The notes under the pieces were generated by a model. The model was not told where the DNA came from. It was given only the letters and a program-made list of their open reading frames with translations, and searched no databases. 64,000 nucleotides of DNA from Bradyrhizobium sp. 132 (GTDB lineage Bacteria; Pseudomonadota; Alphaproteobacteria; Rhizobiales; Xanthobacteraceae): positions 124,001 through 188,000 of the forward strand of contig NZ_JADPKY010000078.1 in the NCBI RefSeq assembly GCF_023074185.1, written 5' to 3'. The number at the start of each line of letters is the position of its first letter. Positions within the stretch are counted from its first letter, which is position 1. Shown here piece after piece: positions 7,295 through 14,246 of the stretch. Made by a program: the position numbers and the translations under genes.

Positions 7295-8446
7295 ATGAAA
7301 CGCTTTTACCTGACCGCTGCCGTCACCGCGGCCGCGCTTGCGCTGCCGGCCCTGCCCGCACTGGCCCAGACCACCGAGATCACCATCGGCATCACCACGA
7401 CCACCACCGGCCCGGGCGCGGCGCTGGGCATTCCCGAACGCAACGCGCTGGAGTTCGTGCCGAAGGAAATCGGCGGCGTGCCGCTGAAGGTGATCGTGCT
7501 CGACGACGGCGGCGATCCCACCACCGCGACCACCAACGCCCGCCGCTTCGTCACGGAATCCAAGGCCGACATCATCATGGGCTCGGCGCTGACGCCGCCG
7601 ACCATCGCGGTCTCCAACGTCGCCAACGAAGCCGGCATCCCGCATTTCGGCCTCGCACCTTTCCCGATCACACCAGAGCGCATGAAGTGGTCCGTGGCGA
7701 TGCCGCAGCCGATTCCGATCATGGGCAAGGTGCTCTACCAGCATATGAAGTCGAAGGGCGTGAAGACGGTCGGCTATATCGGCTATTCCGACTCCTACGG
7801 CGACCTCTGGTTCAACGACTTCAAGGCCCAGGGCGTGCCGATGGGCATGACCCTTGCGGACGAAGAGCGCTTTGCACGGCCCGACACCTCGGTGACCGGA
7901 CAGGTGCTGAAGCTCGTCGCCGCCAATCCCGACGCGATCCTGGTCGGCGCCTCCGGCACCGCGGCCGCACTGCCGCAGACCGAGCTGCGCGAGCGCGGCT
8001 ATCAGGGTCTGATCTACCAGACCCACGGCGCGGCCAGCATGGATTTCATCCGTATCGCGGGCAAGGCCGCGGAAGGCGTGCTGATGGCTTCGGGCCCGGT
8101 GATGGACCCGGAAGATCAGCCGGATGAAGCCGCGACCAAGAAGCCGGGCCTAGCGCTCAACTCGGCCTACGAAGGCAAGTACGGCCCGAACAGCCGCAGC
8201 CAGTTCGCCGGCCATTCCTACGATGCTTTCGAGATCCTGAAGCGCGTGATCCCGACGGCGCTGAAGACGGCCAAGCCCGGCACGCCGGAATTCCGCGAAG
8301 CAATCCGCCAGGCACTGCTGTCGGAGAAGGAAATTGCTGCAAGCCAGGGCGTCTACAATTTCACCGAAAAGGACCGCTACGGCCTCGACGACCGCTCGCG
8401 CATCCTGCTGACGGTGAAGAACGGCAAGTACACGCTGGTGAAGTAG
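7295..8446 (+). CDS. ABC transporter periplasmic binding protein (branched-chain amino acid/aromatic acid type)
   Basis: A 383-residue periplasmic-binding protein of the LivJ/Peripla_BP_6 type with a signal peptide ending ALPALPALA (cleavage after about residue 24). A strong GGGAGGA site precedes the ATG. Downstream of feruloyl-CoA genes, such proteins often bind hydroxycinnamates or other aromatic acids for an ABC importer; no permease or ATPase genes lie next to it, so it must work with components encoded elsewhere. It is followed by a clear terminator. Ligand is inferred from context. Confidence 0.88.
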   Translation: MKRFYLTAAVTAAALALPALPALAQTTEITIGITTTTTGPGAALGIPERNALEFVPKEIGGVPLKVIVLDDGGDPTTATTNARRFVTESKADIIMGSALTPPTIAVSNVANEAGIPHFGLAPFPITPERMKWSVAMPQPIPIMGKVLYQHMKSKGVKTVGYIGYSDSYGDLWFNDFKAQGVPMGMTLADEERFARPDTSVTGQVLKLVAANPDAILVGASGTAAALPQTELRERGYQGLIYQTHGAASMDFIRIAGKAAEGVLMASGPVMDPEDQPDEAATKKPGLALNSAYEGKYGPNSRSQFAGHSYDAFEILKRVIPTALKTAKPGTPEFREAIRQALLSEKEIAASQGVYNFTEKDRYGLDDRSRILLTVKNGKYTLVK

Positions 8447-8470
8447 CGCGACGATAGTTTCGAGACAACG

Positions 8471-8498
8471 AGAGCCGGTCCAATGGGCCGGCTCTTTT
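8471..8498 (+). terminator. Rho-independent terminator after the binding-protein gene
   Basis: AGAGCCGG pairs with CCGGCTCT around a short loop and is followed by TTTT (8495-8498). It starts about 25 bases after the stop of the binding-protein gene and also separates it from the convergent GST gene. Confidence 0.8.
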
Positions 8499-8520
8499 CA
8501 TTTGCGATCCTTGAGCGGCC

Positions 8521-9249
8521 TCAGGCCGCCTGACGCAGCGGGGTCCAGGCGAATTCCGGATAGTAATTGTCCATCATCCGGTCGACATAGGCGGTGAGAT
8601 TCGGAAATCCTTCGGCGCGACGGCGCAGTCCGGATTCGAAGAACGGCGTCAGGATGCCGGCCAGCGCGCCGAAGGCAGTGGCATCGACGCCGCTGGGCTT
8701 GTTGCCCATCAGATAGGACTTGTCGCCGAGCTGCACCGAGAGCGCAAACAGCGAGCGCACGGCGAGATCGACGTCCTCATCGGGCGCGTGGCGGCCGAGG
8801 CCGGAGAGCAGATAGTTCTCGGCGACACGGAATTGCGCGTCCTCGCGTAGCTTCTCGCGAGCGTGCTCCGGCGCGCCGTCGAAGAAATGCGCAGGCCCCT
8901 TGGCGAAGTTGACCGGATCGACCCAGCGCGCCCCGACGAGCGCAAAATAAACGTGATGCTCGATCATGCGCTCGAATGCCCAGGCCTGTGCGCGCTCGGC
9001 AAGCGACAGGCCGGCGTCGAAATCGAAGCCATAGCGGCGCTCGATATGGGCGCGGATGAAGGTGGAATCCGCCACAGCCTCGCCGCCATCGTCGATGAAA
9101 GGCAGCTGCCCCTTGGGAGAGGCGGGCGGCATCGCCCGCTCCTTCCGGTAGGGCAGTCCCGCCATCTTGAGCTGCACCTCCGTCTTGGTGACGAAGGGGC
9201 TGATTTCCGGCAGGCCGAAGCCGGTGCCAAAGCCGTAAAGCGTGATCAT
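8521..9249 (-). CDS. Glutathione S-transferase family protein
   Basis: A 242-residue protein. The N-terminal thioredoxin-like domain includes TKTEVQLKMAGLPYRKE and KGQLPFIDDGGEAVADST (the glutathione-contact PF and D-S region), and a helical C-terminal domain follows. Glutathione transferases conjugate or isomerise electrophiles. It is read in the same direction as a small ORF 38 bases upstream, and divergently from a YafY/WYL regulator. A 26-bp perfect palindrome lies about 50 bases upstream of the ATG. Confidence 0.88.
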   Translation of the reverse strand: MITLYGFGTGFGLPEISPFVTKTEVQLKMAGLPYRKERAMPPASPKGQLPFIDDGGEAVADSTFIRAHIERRYGFDFDAGLSLAERAQAWAFERMIEHHVYFALVGARWVDPVNFAKGPAHFFDGAPEHAREKLREDAQFRVAENYLLSGLGRHAPDEDVDLAVRSLFALSVQLGDKSYLMGNKPSGVDATAFGALAGILTPFFESGLRRRAEGFPNLTAYVDRMMDNYYPEFAWTPLRQAA

Positions 9250-9287
9250 GAAGGCTCTCCTGAAGCGACCGAAAGAGTTGAGGGAAC

Positions 9288-9593
9288 TTAACCGCCGGCT
9301 GCTGCCACCATGGTGGCAGCAGCCGTGATATCTTCGGCGAAACGGGCTCCTCGCCAGGCGCGGGCCATGACATGACGGACCAGCGCGTCCGCAGCCTGGA
9401 CCAACGAGCGAGCCACCACGGTCGCGAGCGCAAGGCGGAGATCGATGACCATGAGATCAAGCGATACAAGGCGGCTGGACGCCCATGCGTACCAGGCTCG
9501 GATTTGCCAAGGCTGGACTCTCCAGGGCCGGGCCTGCGAAGGCTGGGTCCGCCACAGCGCAGCGGCCGGGCCGAAATGGGTTGGAATGATCAT
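9288..9593 (-). CDS. Small hypothetical protein upstream of the GST gene
   Basis: A 101-residue ORF with no recognised family. The N-terminus contains a tryptophan/proline-rich stretch of imperfect repeats (WRTQPSQARPW, WRVQPWQIRAW), followed by a hydrophobic helix (LDLMVIDLRLALATVVARSL) and an Ala-rich tail. ATG at 9593 is preferred over TTG at 9599 because an AGAGGA ribosome site lies seven bases before it. That site and the distance to the GST gene support a real two-gene operon. The 3' end encodes the palindrome at 9298-9323. Confidence 0.55.
   Translation of the reverse strand: MIIPTHFGPAAALWRTQPSQARPWRVQPWQIRAWYAWASSRLVSLDLMVIDLRLALATVVARSLVQAADALVRHVMARAWRGARFAEDITAAATMVAAAGG
9298..9323. 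promoter_or_regulatory. 26-bp perfect palindrome upstream of the GST gene
   Basis: GCTGCTGCCACCA is followed directly by its exact reverse complement, centred about 60 bases upstream of the GST start codon and inside the 3' end of the small ORF. It shares the half-site CTGCTGCCA with the dyad at 9640-9663. It may be a second operator for the adjacent YafY-type regulator, or a hairpin between the two genes. Confidence 0.45.
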
Positions 9594-9639
9594 GGACAAA
9601 TCCTCTTCAGTCGACGCGTTGTCCCGGTATAGAACTCCC

Positions 9640-9663
9640 CTGCTGCCAACATCCTGTCAGCAG
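9640..9663. promoter_or_regulatory. Probable YafY operator between divergent genes
   Basis: CTGCTGCCA and TGTCAGCAG form a 9-bp inverted repeat with one mismatch and a 6-base spacer. It lies in the 112-bp gap between the small ORF/GST operon (minus) and the YafY-type regulator (plus). This position is expected for an autoregulated divergent repressor; the assignment is inference from symmetry and position. Confidence 0.5.
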
Positions 9664-9705
9664 CCGCGCGCCGCCTTCTGAAAAAACAAGCACAAGAGAC
9701 CCCTC

Positions 9706-10404
9706 ATGAGACGCGCCGACCGGCTGTTTCAAATCATCCAGGTGCTGAGGCGCACGCGTAAGCCGCTGACTGCGGACGCCATCGCGTCCGAGCTCGAGAC
9801 ATCGAAGCGCACGATCTATCGCGATATCGCGACGCTGATCGGCCAGCGCGTGCCGATCCGCGGAGAAGCCGGCATGGGCTACATCCTGGAAAAGGGTTTT
9901 GACCTCCCGCCTTTGATGCTGACACCCGAGGAGATCGAGGCGGCGGTGCTGGGCGCGCAATGGGTCGCCGGCCATGCCGATCCCGCGCTGGCGCGCGCGG
10001 CTGAAGATTTGATGGCCAAGATCGCGGACACCGTCCCTGAGCGCCTGCGTCCCTTTGTGCTGGAGCCGGCAAGCCGCGCACGGCCGAGCTGGAACAGGGA
10101 GCCGGACCGCCTGGACATGGTGCGCACGCGCACCCAGATCCACGAAGGCAGGAAGATCATGCTGCGCTATCGTGACGAGCAGGGCCGCGCCAGCGAGCGC
10201 ATGATCTGGCCGATTTCGGTCGGCTATCTCGAAGCCGTGCGCCTGCTCGCGGCTTGGTGCGAGCTACGCGGCGACTTCCGCAGCTTCCGCACCGACCGCG
10301 TGGTGGATGCGAGCTATCTCGAGGACAGATATCCGGAGCGGCGCGACGTGCTGCGCGCGAAATGGCGGCAGAGCCTGGTCTGGGGTCCGCCAAAGGACAC
10401 GTGA
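9706..10404 (+). CDS. YafY/WYL-type transcriptional regulator (HTH_11)
   Basis: A 232-residue regulator. The N-terminal winged helix is typical (RADRLFQIIQVLRR, then TADAIASELETSKRTIYRDI). A C-terminal WYL-like ligand domain follows, in which the usual WYL core is altered (AVRLLAAWCELR, then FRSFRTDRV). These proteins sense small molecules and repress neighbouring genes. It is divergent from the small ORF/GST pair with a dyad between them, and its 3' end overlaps a GTG start candidate of the next gene. Confidence 0.88.
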   Translation: MRRADRLFQIIQVLRRTRKPLTADAIASELETSKRTIYRDIATLIGQRVPIRGEAGMGYILEKGFDLPPLMLTPEEIEAAVLGAQWVAGHADPALARAAEDLMAKIADTVPERLRPFVLEPASRARPSWNREPDRLDMVRTRTQIHEGRKIMLRYRDEQGRASERMIWPISVGYLEAVRLLAAWCELRGDFRSFRTDRVVDASYLEDRYPERRDVLRAKWRQSLVWGPPKDT

Positions 10405-10409
10405 CGACG

Positions 10410-10733
10410 ATGGACGAGAACTCCCCCATCGACCTGTCGAACTGCTGCCAGAGTTGCGGCGCCTGCTGCGGCTATTCGGCGAACTGGCCGCGCTTCTCGA
10501 TCGAGAGCGACGAGGAGCTTGCCGCGATTCCCGAAACGCTGGTCAACGACCGCCAGTCCGGCATGCGCTGCGAGGGCGATCGCTGTTCGGCGTTGCAGGG
10601 AGAGATCGGAAAGCAGACCGCATGCGGCATCTACCAGGTGCGGCCGGAGGTCTGCCGCACATGCATGCCGGGCGACGCCGAATGCGCGATGGCGCGGCGG
10701 AAATTCGGGCTGCCGATTATCGCAAACGCATGA
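10410..10733 (+). CDS. Cysteine-cluster protein (YkgJ family)
   Basis: A 107-residue cysteine-rich protein with the YkgJ/zinc-or-iron-chelate pattern: NCCQSCGACCGYS near residues 11-23, a middle MRCEGDRC, and CGIYQVRPEVCRTCMPGD. The eight-plus cysteines suggest metal binding; the role is unknown. ATG 10410 was chosen; GTG 10401, overlapping the regulator's stop (GTGA), is an alternative that would add three residues. Probably cotranscribed with the regulator. Confidence 0.8.
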   Translation: MDENSPIDLSNCCQSCGACCGYSANWPRFSIESDEELAAIPETLVNDRQSGMRCEGDRCSALQGEIGKQTACGIYQVRPEVCRTCMPGDAECAMARRKFGLPIIANA

Positions 10734-10776
10734 TCCGGAAAAGTGTGCAGCGGTTGTCCGTCAAGATCATGCGCCA
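10729..10776. repeat. Rhizobial palindromic repeat (ATGATCCGGAAAAGTG type)
   Basis: The stretch CATGATCCGGAAAAGTGTG, then GCGGTTGTCC, then GATCATGCGC has inverted ends (ATGATC / GATCAT). It is a degenerate copy of the element also found at 25815-25862. Its left end covers the stop codon of the YkgJ-type gene. Confidence 0.7.
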
Positions 10777-10787
10777 GCAAATGAGGC

Positions 10788-11183
10788 TTAGGCCGGAACG
10801 GCTTCGCTGATCTCGTCGTCGATCTCATCGTCCAGCGGTGCGAGCACCGAGAGCGGCTTGGTCGACAGCGTGATCGGCTTGCGGCCACCCGACGACGGCG
10901 AGGATTTCGCCGCGCCTTCGCGCGCCAGCGCGTAGAGCGTCGAGCCGACGCGGCCGCCGCTCTCGATCAGGTCGCGCTCGTTGCAGCTGCCTGCGATCGC
11001 GACTGCCAGCGAATGCAGATGGCTGCGGCGATAGCAGAACAACGCCAGCATGGCGCGGACCTCAGGGGTAACAGTCTCAACCAGCCTCGGCAGACCGCTC
11101 GCATTGGCGCGATACATCTCGCCAAGGAGTTCGTCGCGGACCGGGCAGAAATCGCTTTCAAAGGCGTCGCGGCTTGAAAACAT
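10788..11183 (-). CDS. Conserved hypothetical protein
   Basis: A 131-residue protein of unknown function, mostly helical in residues 1-85 (VRDELLGEMYRAN, VTPEVRAMLALFCYRRSHL) with an acidic, disordered C-terminal tail (LDDEIDDEISEAV). A GGGAG ribosome site lies about eight bases before the ATG, which supports the gene. It has no operon partner: a rhizobial repeat lies beyond its 3' end and another region of repeats beyond its 5' end. Confidence 0.65.
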   Translation of the reverse strand: MFSSRDAFESDFCPVRDELLGEMYRANASGLPRLVETVTPEVRAMLALFCYRRSHLHSLAVAIAGSCNERDLIESGGRVGSTLYALAREGAAKSSPSSGGRKPITLSTKPLSVLAPLDDEIDDEISEAVPA

Positions 11184-11314
11184 TGCAGTTCTCCCTCGTG
11201 GGGGAAGATGCAGTGCAATTCTCTAATGAAAGGTTAACCACGCTGCCCGGTAGTCACCCGGGGTCCTTGCGCCCTGACCGCGTATCAGAGGGCCGGAAAG
11301 GGTTTTCTCCGTGG

Positions 11315-11424
11315 ACATCCTTCGAGACGCCCGCCTCCGGCGGGTCCTCAGGATGAGGCCGGTTTCTGCTGAAAGATTCTCACCCCTCATGATGAGGAGG
11401 CGCGAAGCGCCGTCTCGAACCATG
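11315..11424. repeat. Pair of rhizobial palindromes (CATCCTTCGAGACGC family)
   Basis: The first unit has ACATCCTTCGAGACGCCCGC facing GGCGGGTCCTCAGGATGAGG (11315-11358). The second (11382-11424) is an inverted, diverged partner with CCTCATGATGAGGAGG and GTCTCGAACCATG. They fill most of the gap between two minus-strand genes. The same family recurs at 13677, 50222, 56788 and 57849. Confidence 0.75.
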
Positions 11425-11458
11425 CAGGCCCGACAGCCACTCCAGAGGGCCGCCGGCC

Positions 11459-11875
11459 TCAGTTCGCCGCCATGAAGATCGACAGGCCGAAGCCGGTCAA
11501 ATGGTGCAGGGCCTGGTCGACACCGATCAGGGTCCAGAACCAGGGATGCGCAAGGTCGACACCGAAATTGGCCGAGACGAGGCCCTTGGCGCGGTCGATC
11601 GTGATGTGGATCACGAAGTCGATCAACGCCACAAACCAGAATTTCGGCGCCACGATCAGGATCAGCGGCAGCGCAACCGCAAGGTGAATCAGGCAATGCA
11701 CCAGGAGCGGCAGGGCCCAGCCGTGCTTCTGGTCCTTGCCTTGCGCCATCCAGGCGGTCTGCAGAACGAAATCGGCGATGATGTGCTTGAAGGTGAGCAG
11801 CAACATCCAGCCAATGAGCGCTTCGACCGGAACCGCCGATGACAGGGATGGAAACGACAAAGCTGACGCCCTCAT
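11459..11875 (-). CDS. DUF3307 membrane protein
   Basis: A 138-residue inner-membrane protein of the DUF3307 family. Four hydrophobic segments are seen, with the family's polar residues inside membrane helices (FKHIIADFVLQTAWMAQGK, then LLVHCLIHL and DFVIHITIDRAKG, then VDQALHHLTGF). The repeated histidines and aspartates are characteristic, but no biochemical role is known. The start is uncertain because no ribosome site is obvious; codon 24 is another possibility. Confidence 0.8.
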   Translation of the reverse strand: MRASALSFPSLSSAVPVEALIGWMLLLTFKHIIADFVLQTAWMAQGKDQKHGWALPLLVHCLIHLAVALPLILIVAPKFWFVALIDFVIHITIDRAKGLVSANFGVDLAHPWFWTLIGVDQALHHLTGFGLSIFMAAN

Positions 11876-12209
11876 TGACGTGAGAAGAAGAATTGGAGCG
11901 TGCAGCGCAACCTCTTCCTGGACCGGTCAATTCGCCGGGACTTGCGATTTATGACATTTCCCGCGGCGGAATGCAGCCGGGGGAACCGGAAAATCGCCAA
12001 CTGTGGCAAACTGGTGATAGGATGACCAATGGCCGCGGCCGAGTTGAGTAAGGTTACCTTCGGCTCGAAATTTGCTTTCCGCGACCTGCGCGCTATCATT
12101 GTCAGTAGAATATCGTTCCTTTTTCAGACGTTTACGAATTACGGGGCGTCCGCAGCGATCCACTTCCGCGAGCCGGCCGCCGTTGGAAGAATAAGGCCAG
12201 AGTGCTGCC
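11876..12209. other. 334-bp intergenic region between divergent genes
   Basis: This gap separates the DUF3307 gene (minus) from the TAXI-protein gene (plus). Composition is more AT-rich from about 12040 to 12150. I see no convincing gene, RNA or strong inverted repeat; promoters for both flanking genes must lie here. Confidence 0.5.
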
Positions 12210-13655
12210 ATGAGTACTGAGGGCCCTACCTCGTCGCCGATCGAGCCACCGCCCCGGCGACCCAAGGTGATCAAGACCAATCAGCAGCAGGTCTTCCTCT
12301 ACGTCGTGCTGACCCTGCTGTTGTCGCTTGCCACCGTCTGGGGCGGCCGCGCGCTGGTGCACAATTCGGAGACGCTGATCTTTGCCGTCGGCGCCCCCAA
12401 CAGCGACGAGGCGCTGTTCGCGGCCAAGCTTGCCGCTGTCCTGAAGAACAACACCTCGCGCTTCCGGATCAAGATCGTCAACAACGCCGACAACGCCAAG
12501 GCGATCGCCCAGTTCGACCGCAAGCAGGCCGACCTCGCCGTGCTGCGCACCGACGCCAAGGTGCCGCTGCGGGCACGCACGCTCGCGATCCTCGAGCACG
12601 ATCTCGTGCTGCTGCTCGGGCCCGGCAACAAGAAGATAAAGTCGCTCGCCGAGTTGAAGAAGAAGAAGGTCGCCGTCCTCGCCGACAACGTAGCCTCGCT
12701 CGCCTTCGTCCGCGGCATCCTCGACGTTCCCGATGGTCCGGACGCGGCGAAGATCCAGATGGCGCCGCAGGGCGCAACGCTCGACAAGCTGTTCGCCCCC
12801 GCAAGCGGCTTTGGTGCGGTCGTCGCCATCGTCCACGCCTCGAAGGCGGTGCGGGACAAGGCCTATGAGCAGGTCGCCAAGCGCGGCGGCTTCACACTGA
12901 ACGCGATTGACGAGGCGAAGGCGCTGGCGCGCAAGATCCCCGGCATTTCCAGCGAGACGCTGACGGCGGGCACGCTGTCTGCATCGCCGGAAATTCCCGA
13001 CGACGATCTCGACACGATCGGGCTCGAATGGCTGCTGGTGACGCAATCAAAGATGTCGCCGGCCGCCGCGGGCGAGCTGGCGCGCACCGTCTACGAGAAC
13101 AAGTCCGCACTCGGGCTCGACAGCGGCTTTGCCAGCCGAATCGAGCCCGCCTCCGTCGAGAAGGACGCCTTCGTGATGGCGCATCAAGGCGCAGCCGACT
13201 ACATCAACGACGACACCAAATCGTTCATGGATAAGTACAGCGACCTGATGTATCTGGGCGCTGCCGCGCTCAGCGTCATCGGCTCGATCTTCGCCGCGAT
13301 CTACGCCAAGATCACCCGGATCGCGCCGGAGAAGGCCAGCGAACTCTCGACCGCCATCCTCGACATCGGCGAGCGGATCGAGCACGCCCATTCGCTGGAC
13401 CAGCTCGAATGTCTCCAGGACGAGCTGGAAGGCATCTTGCGCGGCGCGGTGATCGGCTTGCGGGACGGTACGATCAGCACCGACGGACTCGACACCTTCA
13501 AGCTCGGCTACGAATTCGTCCGCGACGAGATCGGCATGCGTCGCGATTACCTCAAGCGCCATGCCGGCGAGGGCGAGAAGGCCACTCAGGATGGGGCCCT
13601 TCCCCAGCACGACGAGAGCAACATCGTGGTGGTGAAGACAGCTCAGAGTGCCTGA
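12210..13655 (+). CDS. TAXI-family TRAP solute-binding-like protein, membrane tethered
   Basis: A 481-residue protein. A membrane segment near residues 30-48 (FLYVVLTLLLSLATVWGG) acts as signal anchor. It is followed by a TAXI periplasmic binding domain (about 55-335; for example AVLRTDAKVPLRARTLAIL, KKVAVLADNVASLAFVRGIL). A second membrane helix lies near 348-370 (LMYLGAAALSVIGSIFAA). The last 110 residues are charged, helical and probably cytoplasmic. Normal TAXI proteins are free periplasmic proteins of about 320 residues with a fused TRAP permease next door; none is present here, so a sensor role is possible. Confidence 0.8.
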   Translation: MSTEGPTSSPIEPPPRRPKVIKTNQQQVFLYVVLTLLLSLATVWGGRALVHNSETLIFAVGAPNSDEALFAAKLAAVLKNNTSRFRIKIVNNADNAKAIAQFDRKQADLAVLRTDAKVPLRARTLAILEHDLVLLLGPGNKKIKSLAELKKKKVAVLADNVASLAFVRGILDVPDGPDAAKIQMAPQGATLDKLFAPASGFGAVVAIVHASKAVRDKAYEQVAKRGGFTLNAIDEAKALARKIPGISSETLTAGTLSASPEIPDDDLDTIGLEWLLVTQSKMSPAAAGELARTVYENKSALGLDSGFASRIEPASVEKDAFVMAHQGAADYINDDTKSFMDKYSDLMYLGAAALSVIGSIFAAIYAKITRIAPEKASELSTAILDIGERIEHAHSLDQLECLQDELEGILRGAVIGLRDGTISTDGLDTFKLGYEFVRDEIGMRRDYLKRHAGEGEKATQDGALPQHDESNIVVVKTAQSA

Positions 13656-13676
13656 CCTGTGGAAGCTCGCCCGCGG

Positions 13677-13810
13677 CCATCCTTCGAGACGCCCGCCTGC
13701 GGCGGGCCCTCAGGACGAGGATGAGTATGCGGCAGCACATTTCAACGCAGATGGATGCAGCTGAGCCTCATCCTGAGGAGGCCGCGAAGCGGTCGTCTCG
13801 AAGGACGAGG
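13677..13810. repeat. Pair of rhizobial palindromes (CATCCTTCGAGACGC family)
   Basis: One unit at 13677-13720 (CCATCCTTCGAGACGCCCGC facing GCGGGCCCTCAGGACGAGG) and an inverted partner at 13764-13810 (GCCTCATCCTGAGGAGGCC facing GTCTCGAAGGACGAGG). They occupy the gap after the TAXI-protein gene. The arrangement as facing pairs repeats elsewhere in the window. Confidence 0.75.
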
Positions 13811-13917
13811 CGCTCGCTCAGGGGCCGCTGAGACGTCATTCCCCTACGCACGACCGGGGGTCCGGGAACCGTCTCCGTCCACAACCGTTGCCTCCCGGAT
13901 ACAACCGGAGACCGCGC

Positions 13918-14136
13918 ATGCGTGCACTCCTCATCATCTTCCTGCTGGGAATGCTGACGGCAGTTGGTTATTTCGCTTATTCCGCGATGACGGTCGGGGG
14001 CGAGCCGATCCCGACAGAAGGCTATGTGGCGCTGGCGCTGGGGGCCGGGTTTTCCGTTGTTGTCGGCGTAGGCTTGATGGTGCTGCTGTTCTTCAGCAGC
14101 CGTCGCGGCTACGACGAACCGCCGCATTTCAGGTAA
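13918..14136 (+). CDS. Small two-helix membrane protein
   Basis: A 72-residue hydrophobic protein with two membrane helices (ALLIIFLLGMLTAVGYFAYS and ALALGAGFSVVVGVGLMVLL) joined by a short polar turn and ending with a charged tail (FSSRRGYDEPPHF). CGGAG lies eight bases before ATG 13918, so this start is preferred over 13888. No family name is recognised; function unknown. Confidence 0.65.
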   Translation: MRALLIIFLLGMLTAVGYFAYSAMTVGGEPIPTEGYVALALGAGFSVVVGVGLMVLLFFSSRRGYDEPPHFR

Positions 14137-14246
14137 CGGCTCGCGGAACGGCAGGCCGCTCTCGTTGACGGCCTCGGCCCGGGCAGGCACTTTGGCACCG
14201 AGGTTCCAGCCGGGACCGCAACGCACAAACCGAGCCGCCTTTCCGC

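Noticed and set aside
11927..12280. 117-codon minus-strand frame in the DUF3307/TAXI gap
   Set aside because: No ribosome site, no motif, and it overlaps the TAXI gene start; treated as non-coding.
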